A model generated the notes under the pieces. The model saw nothing but the letters and a program-made list of their open reading frames with translations. It made no database searches and was not told where the DNA came from. Positions 19,131 to 26,393 of a DNA stretch of 27,056 nucleotides are shown one piece after another. A program made the position numbers and the translations under genes. Every line of letters starts with the position of its first letter. Position 1 is the first letter of the stretch. This DNA is from Acidiparvus fluvialis (GTDB taxonomy: Bacteria > Acidobacteriota > Holophagae > Holophagales > Holophagaceae), in NCBI GenBank assembly GCA_041263285.1, contig JBFSVS010000012.1:1-27056 (forward strand), read 5' to 3'.

Positions 19131-20300
19131 TTATTTTAATATGATCTCTGCCTCGAAACGTAAGACCAGCCTCTCACCATTTTTGGACAAAGTTTCTTGA
19201 ATGATGGTGCCTGACCACAGCCCTTGCCCGGCTGAAGGTTTGAGGCTCCAGGTTTCTCTTCGAGACTCGCCATCAGTTTGATCGAAGTAGCCCACCATCA
19301 TCAATGCACTCTCCCCCCAAATACCTGCCAAAGGAAGATTAGTTTGGCCTGGCTTGAGCCAATGCGCTAAGGCGCCAATGCGCTGGAAAGGCCTGTCGGA
19401 GAAAGCGCTTGCATCTCGGCTTTGCCATTCACTCAACATCTTTTTTGCGGCTTCGACACGGGTCGAATTGGACCCTTCTGCAGTTAATAAGCGAATCCGA
19501 TAATTTTGCACGCTGTACGCATTAAACGAGGGTAGTTGATCTAAAGAAGGCATAGGTTGTTCGGCGAGGAGAAGGAGCGCGCTATAGTCCACCTCGGTGG
19601 GGTTAGCGAGAGCTCTCGTATGGAAACTCTTCATTGCTGATTGAGGCAATATTTTGGCAATCTTGGCGAGGGTTTGGAGACGCCCCGTGTGGGCGGCTGC
19701 AAAAAAAGCTGCCTGAAGATCAACGCCCGGTAAATTTAAATCTCCCTCCATGACGCTCAACGCCTGAGTCGCTTTGTTCCAATCCTCCATACCCAGTGCG
19801 ATAGATAAATTAAGATTGCGCATTTTAATAATGAAATCTCGATCTAAATCACGAATGCTGAGTAACTCAAGCGACTCCTCCTGTCGGGTAAGTTTAGTAT
19901 CGGCTCTTCGAGCACCCGTGGTCTGGTCGAACCCCTGAGTCATTGTTGCCTTTTCGGCTCCAGAGAGTTCTCTCGGCGCGGATGACATGGCATCGAGATA
20001 AGCCCCCCAACCTAACCACCAAGCTCGATCAAATAACGCTTTAGGATTACCGGTACCAAGCGATGGGTTTTGGACTCGCAAGGTTTGTGCAGCCAAGAGC
20101 CACTGCGCTGCTACGTACCGCATTCTGAAATCCGACTTAACCTCCATCTGCATTACAGAAGTTTCAATGGAGCTTCCAGGCCTGAAGTCTTCCAAATTAG
20201 GCTGGCCTTTGGCGTATCGCCCCAAGGATGCCTTGATAACGGCCTCTTGCGCGCCGAGAGAAGCAATGAATAAAGAAAGCATCAGAATTTTCTTCAGCAT
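19131..20300 (-). CDS. Secreted protein of unknown function, tandem paralogue 1
   Basis: A 389-residue protein with a clear signal peptide (MLKKILMLSLFIASLGAQ, cleavage probably near residue 17). The helical central part contains repeated short units such as RYVAAQWLLAAQTLR and the AHTGRLQTLAKI segment, and the C-terminal 100 residues look beta-rich (ALAHWLKPGQTNLPLAGIWG, then RETWSLKP, ending LRFEAEIILK). It aligns along its length with the next gene. AGGAG lies just before the ATG at 20300. It follows the carboxyltransferase gene by 29 bases but is functionally distinct, so the join may be a readthrough or an internal promoter. No known family was recognised. Confidence 0.78.
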   Translation of the reverse strand: MLKKILMLSLFIASLGAQEAVIKASLGRYAKGQPNLEDFRPGSSIETSVMQMEVKSDFRMRYVAAQWLLAAQTLRVQNPSLGTGNPKALFDRAWWLGWGAYLDAMSSAPRELSGAEKATMTQGFDQTTGARRADTKLTRQEESLELLSIRDLDRDFIIKMRNLNLSIALGMEDWNKATQALSVMEGDLNLPGVDLQAAFFAAAHTGRLQTLAKIAKILPQSAMKSFHTRALANPTEVDYSALLLLAEQPMPSLDQLPSFNAYSVQNYRIRLLTAEGSNSTRVEAAKKMLSEWQSRDASAFSDRPFQRIGALAHWLKPGQTNLPLAGIWGESALMMVGYFDQTDGESRRETWSLKPSAGQGLWSGTIIQETLSKNGERLVLRFEAEIILK

Positions 20301-20329
20301 AAGACTCCTAAGAAGGGGAAGATGTCATT

Positions 20330-21868
20330 TTATAGAGGGATATTGCCGTGTTTTTTGGCGGGTAAGTAGTCGCGCTTCGTCTCCAAGAAAGACAGGGCTT
20401 GGAGTACCTTCTCGCGGGTCTCTCTTGGAAAGATTACTTCATCGACAAATCCCAGTTCAGCTGCAACGTAGGGGTTAGCAAACTTTTGGTTATACGCTTC
20501 CATCAATTCATTTTTCTTGGCCTGGGGGTCTTTTGATTCGCTGATCGCTTTAGAGTGCAGAATATTCATCGCTCCTTCGGCACCCATCACCGCAATCTCG
20601 GCAGTGGGGTAAGCAAAATTAAAATCAGTTCTCAAATGTTTTGAAGCCATCACACAATAGGCGCCCCCGTATGCTTTGCGGGTGATAATTGTAATTTTGG
20701 GAACCGTTGCTTCGGCAAAGGCGTAAAGTAATTTTGCTCCGTGGCGAATGATCCCTCCATGTTCTTGTTGAACACCCGGCATAAACCCGGGCACATCTTC
20801 AAAGACAACGAGTGGGATGTTAAAGGCATCACAGAACCGAATAAACCGCGCCCCTTTTTCGCTGGCTGAAATATCTAAAACCCCTGCGAGGTAGGACGGT
20901 TGGTTGGCCACAAGGCCCACCGATTGTCCGCCCATACGGGCGAAACCAACGACTAGATTTGGAGCGAAAGCCTGATGAACTTCAAGGAAATGCTCATCAT
21001 CGACCACCCCTTTGATGATTCCTCGAACATCATAGGGCTTGTTGGGATCAGCCGGTATCAAATCATCTAGGGCGGGATTGTTCGAAGGGGGGTGACTCGG
21101 CATTGGGAATCTAGGGGCTTTGGATAAATTGTTACTGGGCAAAAAAGAGAGGAGTTCTCGGGTGTGTAAAAGGGCCTCGGTATCATTCGCACGAACAAAG
21201 TGCGCGACTCCGCTCTTAGAGCTATGCGTCGCCGATCCCCCCAATTCTTCTTTCGTGACTTCTTCATGCGTAACAGCCTTGATAACATCAGGGCCTGTGA
21301 CAAACATGTACGATGTATCTTTCACCATGGTGATGAAATCTGTGATCGCAGGACTATACACAGCCCCTCCAGCACAGGGCCCCATGATGAGAGAAATTTG
21401 AGGTATCACGCCACTGGCTAGGGTATTGCGTAGAAAAATATCAGCGAATCCACCCAGCGACAGCACCCCCTCTTGGATCCGAGCTCCTCCACTGTCATTC
21501 AAGCCAATAAAAGGGCACCCCACTTTCATCGCATGATCCATCACCTTACAGATTTTTTGCGCGTTCGCTTCCGAGAGCGAGCCCCCGGTCACGGTGAAAT
21601 CTTGGGCGTACAGAGCGATCGGACGCCCATCTATTTTTGCGAAACCCGTGATAACCCCGTCCCCTAGAAATTGCTCTTGAGGTGCGTGGCGATGTTTCTT
21701 GAAAGCATCCACTTCTTCAAAGGAATTTTCATCAACCAAGATTTCAATGCGCTCTCGAGCGGTTAGCTTTCCTCCTTCATGTTGTTTTTGAGTACGCTCT
21801 ATACCCCCTCCCAAAAGGGCGTTAGATCGTTCCTTTTCAAGTCGATCAAATTTATTTTTTAAATCCAT
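20330..21868 (-). CDS. Acyl-CoA carboxylase carboxyltransferase (propionyl-CoA carboxylase beta / MmdA type)
   Basis: A 512-residue crotonase-fold carboxyltransferase. The N-terminal half carries KLTARERIEILVD, FTVTGGSLSEANAQKI, LNDSGGARIQEGV and GPCAGGAVYSPAITDF; the C-terminal half FEDVPGFMPGVQQEHGGII, RKAYGGAYCVMASKHL and AVMGAEGAMNI. These are the two acyl-CoA and biotin binding halves of propionyl-CoA carboxylase beta or methylmalonyl-CoA decarboxylase alpha. It transfers CO2 between biotin and propionyl-CoA (or decarboxylates methylmalonyl-CoA). No biotin carboxylase, biotin carrier or decarboxylase membrane subunit is in the window, so its partners must be elsewhere and the direction cannot be set. 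GGGAG precedes the ATG at 21868. It lies 27 bases after the transaldolase stop. Confidence 0.92.
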   Translation of the reverse strand: MDLKNKFDRLEKERSNALLGGGIERTQKQHEGGKLTARERIEILVDENSFEEVDAFKKHRHAPQEQFLGDGVITGFAKIDGRPIALYAQDFTVTGGSLSEANAQKICKVMDHAMKVGCPFIGLNDSGGARIQEGVLSLGGFADIFLRNTLASGVIPQISLIMGPCAGGAVYSPAITDFITMVKDTSYMFVTGPDVIKAVTHEEVTKEELGGSATHSSKSGVAHFVRANDTEALLHTRELLSFLPSNNLSKAPRFPMPSHPPSNNPALDDLIPADPNKPYDVRGIIKGVVDDEHFLEVHQAFAPNLVVGFARMGGQSVGLVANQPSYLAGVLDISASEKGARFIRFCDAFNIPLVVFEDVPGFMPGVQQEHGGIIRHGAKLLYAFAEATVPKITIITRKAYGGAYCVMASKHLRTDFNFAYPTAEIAVMGAEGAMNILHSKAISESKDPQAKKNELMEAYNQKFANPYVAAELGFVDEVIFPRETREKVLQALSFLETKRDYLPAKKHGNIPL

Positions 21869-21895
21869 TTTGTCTCCCGTACAAATATTTAAGTG

Positions 21896-22543
21896 TCATC
21901 GCCCGGACTTTTTCCAGTCCTTTAGAAATCCCTCAATTCCCCTATCGGTCAGGGGGTGATGAAGCATTTGTTCAAAGACTTTTGTGGGAATGGTGGCAAC
22001 GTGGGCCCCGGCAAGCGCGGCCTCTGTTACATGGATAGGCCCCCGAATGGATGCGGCGAGCACGTAGGTTTCGAGGCCATAATTCCCATAAATTTCAACA
22101 ATTTGTCGAATCAACTCCATGCCATCCTGATTGACATCATCCAAGCGGCCTACAAACGGAGAAACATACGTGGCCCCGGCTTTGGCTGCCATCAGGGCTT
22201 GCGTGGCGCTGAAACACAGGGTGACGTTAGTTTTAATTCCTTCCGCCTTAAAGGCTTTGGAGGCTTTAAGTCCCTCAAAAGTCAGCGGAACTTTGACTAC
22301 AACATTGGGATGGATCTTCGCTAACTTCCTCCCTTCGCTAATCATTCCATCTGCTTCGAGACTCAGGACCTCGGCACTGATGGGGCCGTCTACTATAGAG
22401 CAAATTTCCTCAATGATGGCTTCAAAAGGTCGGCCACTTTCTTTAGCAATTAAGGATGGATTGGTCGTTACGCCATCGAGGATCCCCAAGGCGTTGATGC
22501 GCTTTATTTCATCAATATTCGCTGTGTCGATAAAGAATCTCAT
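21896..22543 (-). CDS. tal: Transaldolase, small (TalC/FSA-size) class
   Basis: A 215-residue TIM-barrel aldolase. It has MRFFIDTANIDEI at the start, TTNPSLIAKES, and the Schiff-base Lys84 in VVVKVPLT. Fructose-6-phosphate aldolase and transaldolase share this size; from memory, the transaldolase form has Glu and Phe where FSA has Gln and Tyr. Here ISAEVLS gives Glu59 and YVSPFVGRLDD gives Phe133, which favours transaldolase, transferring a dihydroxyacetone unit from fructose 6-phosphate to erythrose 4-phosphate. The start is ATG 22543. It is the first gene of the minus-strand block and diverges from thyX across a 76-base spacer. Confidence 0.92.
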   Translation of the reverse strand: MRFFIDTANIDEIKRINALGILDGVTTNPSLIAKESGRPFEAIIEEICSIVDGPISAEVLSLEADGMISEGRKLAKIHPNVVVKVPLTFEGLKASKAFKAEGIKTNVTLCFSATQALMAAKAGATYVSPFVGRLDDVNQDGMELIRQIVEIYGNYGLETYVLAASIRGPIHVTEAALAGAHVATIPTKVFEQMLHHPLTDRGIEGFLKDWKKSGR

Positions 22544-22619
22544 CGGTTCTCCTAGGAAGTTCGACCGTCCTCTTCCATTGTCTCAGGCTCTCGGGCAACC
22601 TTAAAGACTGGAGAAAACT

Positions 22620-23303
22620 ATGCCTCAAGACGCTGAAATTAAGGTCCTAGATCAAGGGTTTGTGCGTCTAGTAGATATGATGGGAAGCGATTTGTCCGTC
22701 GTCAATGCCGCCCGTGTTTCTTTTGGAAAGAAAAAAGATCATTTTGAAGACAAAGATAAAAAACTCATTCAGTACTTAGCGAAGCATGAACACACTTCTC
22801 CTTTTCGTCATGCCTATGTTCAATTCCACGTGAAGGCACCCATTTTTGTATTTCGACAATGGATGAAACATCAGGTCGGTTGTTCATGGAATGAGATCAG
22901 CGGCCGCTATGTGGAATTTCCCGATGACGAGTTTTTTATCCCAGCCTCTTTTCGCCAACAATCCAAAGATAATAAACAGGGGAGTGAAGGCGAAATTGAA
23001 CTCGCCCATCGCGAAACGGCTCGGCATGCATACGAGCTAGCCTGCAAGCATGCGGTCACCGAATATAAAAAACTCCTTTCCCTCGGTGTCTGCCGGGAGC
23101 AAGCTCGATGCATTCTGCCGCTCGGGCTCTATTCAGAAGTCTACTGGACCACATCGCTACAAGCCGTCGCCCATTTCATTCGCCTGCGTTCCGAAAGCCA
23201 CGCCCAATGGGAAATTCAGCAGTATGCTCATGCCGTTCGATCGTTAGTCGAAGTTGCTTTTCCTGCGAGCCTAGAGGCTTTACTTTCTACGGACGTTGGG
23301 TAA
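22620..23303 (+). CDS. thyX: FAD-dependent thymidylate synthase, variant motif
   Basis: A 227-residue flavoenzyme making dTMP from dUMP using methylene-tetrahydrofolate and NADPH, unrelated to ThyA. Conserved parts include HTSPFRHAYVQFHVKAPIFV, RQWMKH, SWNEISGRYVEF and the C-terminal LRSESHAQWEIQQYA, where the Arg is in the nucleotide-binding set. The usual RHRxxSxNExSxRY is here KHQVGCSWNEISGRY (residues 83-97), one residue longer than the common form. I recall a similar KHxVG form in viral ThyX. The start is ATG 22620. The stop is 2 bases from the end of the convergent outer-membrane protein gene. It may work with glyA, which supplies its folate substrate. Confidence 0.95.
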   Translation: MPQDAEIKVLDQGFVRLVDMMGSDLSVVNAARVSFGKKKDHFEDKDKKLIQYLAKHEHTSPFRHAYVQFHVKAPIFVFRQWMKHQVGCSWNEISGRYVEFPDDEFFIPASFRQQSKDNKQGSEGEIELAHRETARHAYELACKHAVTEYKKLLSLGVCREQARCILPLGLYSEVYWTTSLQAVAHFIRLRSESHAQWEIQQYAHAVRSLVEVAFPASLEALLSTDVG

Positions 23304-23305
23304 GC

Positions 23306-25759
23306 TTAGCGGAACAAATAAGATATTTTAATTTGGATCGTGTCGTCAGAAGGAACATGCTGAAGCATCGTGAGGTCACTAAAGGGACGAATGCCACCTT
23401 GCGGACTAATGAGATCAGTATTCCTAGCATTTTTTCCATAGACCAAAAAGAACGTAGAGCCCGGAGCGTATTCCCACCGAGTAATCACATTGACCACCCA
23501 TGACCGGAAACTGCCGCTCGGGGAACGTGTGGTGATTGAGGCAGGTGTGTAGAGCCCATCGCTCACATAAGACCGAAGATCGCTATAACTGTAATTGACC
23601 CCAAGCCATTCGGAACTTAATTGAAACGTTAAGCGAGGGTTGGCTACATAACTTACCTTTAGCAAATGACGAAATTCTGTCAATGCACGATAGCCCACGA
23701 TGGGAGTGGTATTCGACATTCCTGCTACAAAACCCACCGGGGTCCTCGATTGTGTTTCGAACCAGTAGTCTCCTTGGCCTTGCGTGAGATCTTGACTCAT
23801 TTCGATTTTCCATTGATCCGTTAATTGAAAATCATTCTCAACTTTGAATCCGCTTTTTGGCTCATCTCCCCCAATGTTAGCAAAGCCAAATTCCCACCGC
23901 CACACACCGTATTGGGGACTTCCAAATTCCAACTGATAGCCCGCACCGGGTCCTCGAGGTAAATATTTTTTTCGGGCATCAGAAAAAGTTCGAAGTTCAT
24001 AATCATCCTCTCTTGGCCCAAGGAAAAAACCTTCGATTTTTATGCGGTATAAGTCTTTGGTATTAAAGCGTATGGTGGTGGCCAAATTATTTTGAACCAC
24101 ATGGTTAGCACCATCACGAGCGTGATTCAATTGAAGATCAATATTTAAATTCTGGGCGCCCCCCATGGGTTGGTCCCAAGTTCGACCACTGAAGATACTC
24201 AGGCGCTTCTCGTCGGTTCGAGATTGATAGCCCAGATCGTTTAGTTGAAAATGAGGACCAGCATATACCGGGTTAATAGATAGAAAAGCTCCGTTCGACC
24301 ACCTTTTCCGCCAATTTAATCGACCTCGCCAGTCACTAAGAATTTGCCCAGGAGGACCCACCCTTGAATTCGATAAGGTCCCCTCGAAGGTTTGATCTTG
24401 GTTGCGCCAAACCCCATCGATTGAAGTGACCAAAGCATCGTCATTCTGCTGACCCGAACGATTGACCCACGAGGCAAACCCACCGATAAAGCTTCCGCGG
24501 TCATCGAGAGCCTGCGAGACTCGCATAACCCCGTAATTAGTCGAGGGTAAAAGGGTCTCTTTCCGAGTGGATCCATCCACAGAGCGGATATAAGCTTCCG
24601 CTGTTTTTGTGTTGGCTCCAAGAATGCCAACATTAAGGCCTTTTTCGCTCTTCGATGTATATTTAGCCGCGCCCGTAATAACTGCCGAACTATCCCAACT
24701 AAGTAGTTTTTCCCCGGGGAGGAGGGTGGCGGCTGGGGTAGGTTGCCCAATACGCCGACTATAGAAAAAAGGAGGCCCGCCGATTTGAAAAATATCGGAC
24801 CCCTCCGTGAAGAAAGGTCTTTTTTCCGGGAAGGACGTTTCGAGGGCCGACAAGTTGAATACCGTTTGATCCACTTCGACCTGCCCAAAATCGGGCTGGA
24901 TAGCCAAGTCTAGCTGCGCATTGTTGGGGAGACTCAGCCGAGCGTCAAGACCATAATTAATAAGAGATTGGGAATCACGATTGGTTGCAGAACGGGAAAT
25001 ATCTTTCTTGGCAACAACAAAAGGAACCCATTCTCGCTTGGGTTGTATACTCAGTTGCTCGATCCCCCGGAGAAAAGGGTAGTTTGCGATACCACTGGTT
25101 ACATCTCGGGGCTGCACATACCATTTACTCTCTTCTTTGCTTTGGCCATTGTCGGCTCGACATGGATTAAAGCCCCATGGGGCATTGCTGCCGATGGGGA
25201 TTTTCATCGCTGATAGCGGGATTCGCATTTCAACCGACCATCCATCATCATCAATGGATACAGCGCTTTCCCAAACCGCATCCCAGGAGAAATCAATTCC
25301 TCGATATTCCTGGCTATCATTCGCGATGAAGTCAAATTGGACCCCCGCAGCTGTAACTCCAAACACATACGCTGATCGTCGAGACAAAATGGGATCGAGG
25401 CCGATAAAAAAACTATCGGCACCTTCATTACGCTGGTCTCTGCGATTGAGCCGCGCCATAATTTTTTGAGTGGGGGTACTTTTTAAAAGTCGAGCTCCTA
25501 CATAAAGATATACGTCATCAAACAGAATGCGAACTTGGGTGAGACTCTTTGCCGGGGCTAAATAGTTTGGGAATGTCTGCCGAAAGCCTTCTGTTACATA
25601 GGCGACGCGCCAATCCTGTTCAACGAGTTTTCCGTCAAGCGTAATGAGATCTGCCCGTCGAGAAGCCTGGTGTGCAGGTAAGGATATCGTTTGAGCTAAC
25701 ATCCCCACCCAGCTAGAAAAACCCATCACTAGAAGACTTTTTTTAATCACATTCATCAT
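23306..25759 (-). CDS. Outer-membrane protein with CBM9-like domain and DUF5916 beta-barrel
   Basis: An 817-residue secreted protein. The signal peptide is about residues 1-23 (KKSLLVMGFSSWVGMLAQ). Residues about 35-225 form a CBM9-like sandwich (ITLDGKLVEQDWRVA at the start, WSVEMRIPLSAM later). The DUF5916-type segment follows, with the hallmark PDFGQVEVDQTVFNLSALE and PEKRPFFTEGSDIF. The remainder is a long beta-strand-rich region ending IQIKISYLFR, which fits a C-terminal beta-barrel signal. Such proteins are common in Acidobacteriota, Bacteroidota and Gemmatimonadota; a substrate is not established. The ATG at 25759 is followed by a second ATG. The gene diverges from the short ORF and DUF192 gene and converges on thyX with no terminator space. 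Confidence 0.88.
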   Translation of the reverse strand: MMNVIKKSLLVMGFSSWVGMLAQTISLPAHQASRRADLITLDGKLVEQDWRVAYVTEGFRQTFPNYLAPAKSLTQVRILFDDVYLYVGARLLKSTPTQKIMARLNRRDQRNEGADSFFIGLDPILSRRSAYVFGVTAAGVQFDFIANDSQEYRGIDFSWDAVWESAVSIDDDGWSVEMRIPLSAMKIPIGSNAPWGFNPCRADNGQSKEESKWYVQPRDVTSGIANYPFLRGIEQLSIQPKREWVPFVVAKKDISRSATNRDSQSLINYGLDARLSLPNNAQLDLAIQPDFGQVEVDQTVFNLSALETSFPEKRPFFTEGSDIFQIGGPPFFYSRRIGQPTPAATLLPGEKLLSWDSSAVITGAAKYTSKSEKGLNVGILGANTKTAEAYIRSVDGSTRKETLLPSTNYGVMRVSQALDDRGSFIGGFASWVNRSGQQNDDALVTSIDGVWRNQDQTFEGTLSNSRVGPPGQILSDWRGRLNWRKRWSNGAFLSINPVYAGPHFQLNDLGYQSRTDEKRLSIFSGRTWDQPMGGAQNLNIDLQLNHARDGANHVVQNNLATTIRFNTKDLYRIKIEGFFLGPREDDYELRTFSDARKKYLPRGPGAGYQLEFGSPQYGVWRWEFGFANIGGDEPKSGFKVENDFQLTDQWKIEMSQDLTQGQGDYWFETQSRTPVGFVAGMSNTTPIVGYRALTEFRHLLKVSYVANPRLTFQLSSEWLGVNYSYSDLRSYVSDGLYTPASITTRSPSGSFRSWVVNVITRWEYAPGSTFFLVYGKNARNTDLISPQGGIRPFSDLTMLQHVPSDDTIQIKISYLFR

Positions 25760-25799
25760 TTTTAGCCCTAGTGAACTTCAGCAGAATAATCAGTATCCT

Positions 25800-25907
25800 A
25801 TGAAAATAGTTTTTCCTTTCGCCACTTATTACTGGTTGGTGTTCTGGTATGCACGCTCCGGCCAATGGTATGAAAATTACGATGAGTGGATAAACTTAAA
25901 TTCATGA
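25800..25907 (+). CDS. Possible aromatic-rich small protein (35 aa) overlapping the DUF192 start
   Basis: A 35-codon ORF in the spacer between the outer-membrane protein gene and the DUF192 gene. It starts at ATG 25800 and ends at TGA 25905-25907, overlapping the ATG of the DUF192 gene at 25904 as ATGA. Composition is striking: many Tyr, Trp and Phe residues, including TYYWLVFWYARSGQW, followed by an acidic stretch (ENYDEW). No clear ribosome binding site precedes it. It could be a translated microprotein coupled to DUF192, a leader peptide sensing aromatic or charged tRNA levels, or non-coding chance. The ATGA overlap and uninterrupted frame favour coding, but length is short. Confidence 0.4.
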   Translation: MKIVFPFATYYWLVFWYARSGQWYENYDEWINLNS

Positions 25908-26389
25908 TTCTTGCTCATTCTTTCTTGCGCCAGTTGATTCTCGCTACCGCGGTCACGACTTCTTTGATAGCGAGCGGAGGAACGATCACCGTTAAAAATA
26001 AAACCTTTTTAGCGGAGGTGGCCCTCACGCCCCAAGAACAAGCTCGTGGCCTTATGTATCGGCAATCACTTTCTGCCAATCGATGCATGATTTTCCTCTA
26101 TGACAACGATCAACCACGACCCATTTGGATGAAAAACTGTCTCATTAGCCTAGATGTAGTTTGGGTTAATCGCGAAGGTCGGATTGTGGGTTTGTTATCC
26201 AACCTTCCTCCGTGCCCCCCAAGCCGAGGAGACGACTGCCCCATGTATGGGGGATCATTTATTGCCCGCCACTTCGTTGAATTTTCGGCGGGTACGATTG
26301 CACGTCTGAATTTAAAAATAGGGGATCGGCTTAGTTGGGACATTGAGCTTGACGATGGTCGTCGAGTCCAGACTCCGACACAACGTTAA
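25904..26389 (+). CDS. DUF192 family protein, exported
   Basis: A 161-residue protein with an N-terminal hydrophobic segment (LRQLILATAVTTSLIASGG) fitting a signal peptide or anchor. The DUF192 pattern is clear: RGLMYRQSL (48-56), CMIFLYDN, WMKNCLISLDVVWV (75-88), a Pro/Cys segment, then ARHFVEF and IGDRLSW. Function in this family is not established. ATG 25904 is preferred to GTG 25886 because it gives a standard signal peptide start and the ATGA overlap with the preceding short ORF. It converges on the PdeM-like gene with only 4 bases between stops. Confidence 0.88.
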   Translation: MILAHSFLRQLILATAVTTSLIASGGTITVKNKTFLAEVALTPQEQARGLMYRQSLSANRCMIFLYDNDQPRPIWMKNCLISLDVVWVNREGRIVGLLSNLPPCPPSRGDDCPMYGGSFIARHFVEFSAGTIARLNLKIGDRLSWDIELDDGRRVQTPTQR

Positions 26390-26393
26390 AGCA

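Noticed and set aside
22838..22853. TTCCACGTGAAG inside thyX resembling a parS half site
   Set aside because: Only the left half and centre match; the right arm (AAGG) does not, and the sequence encodes conserved FHVKAP residues.
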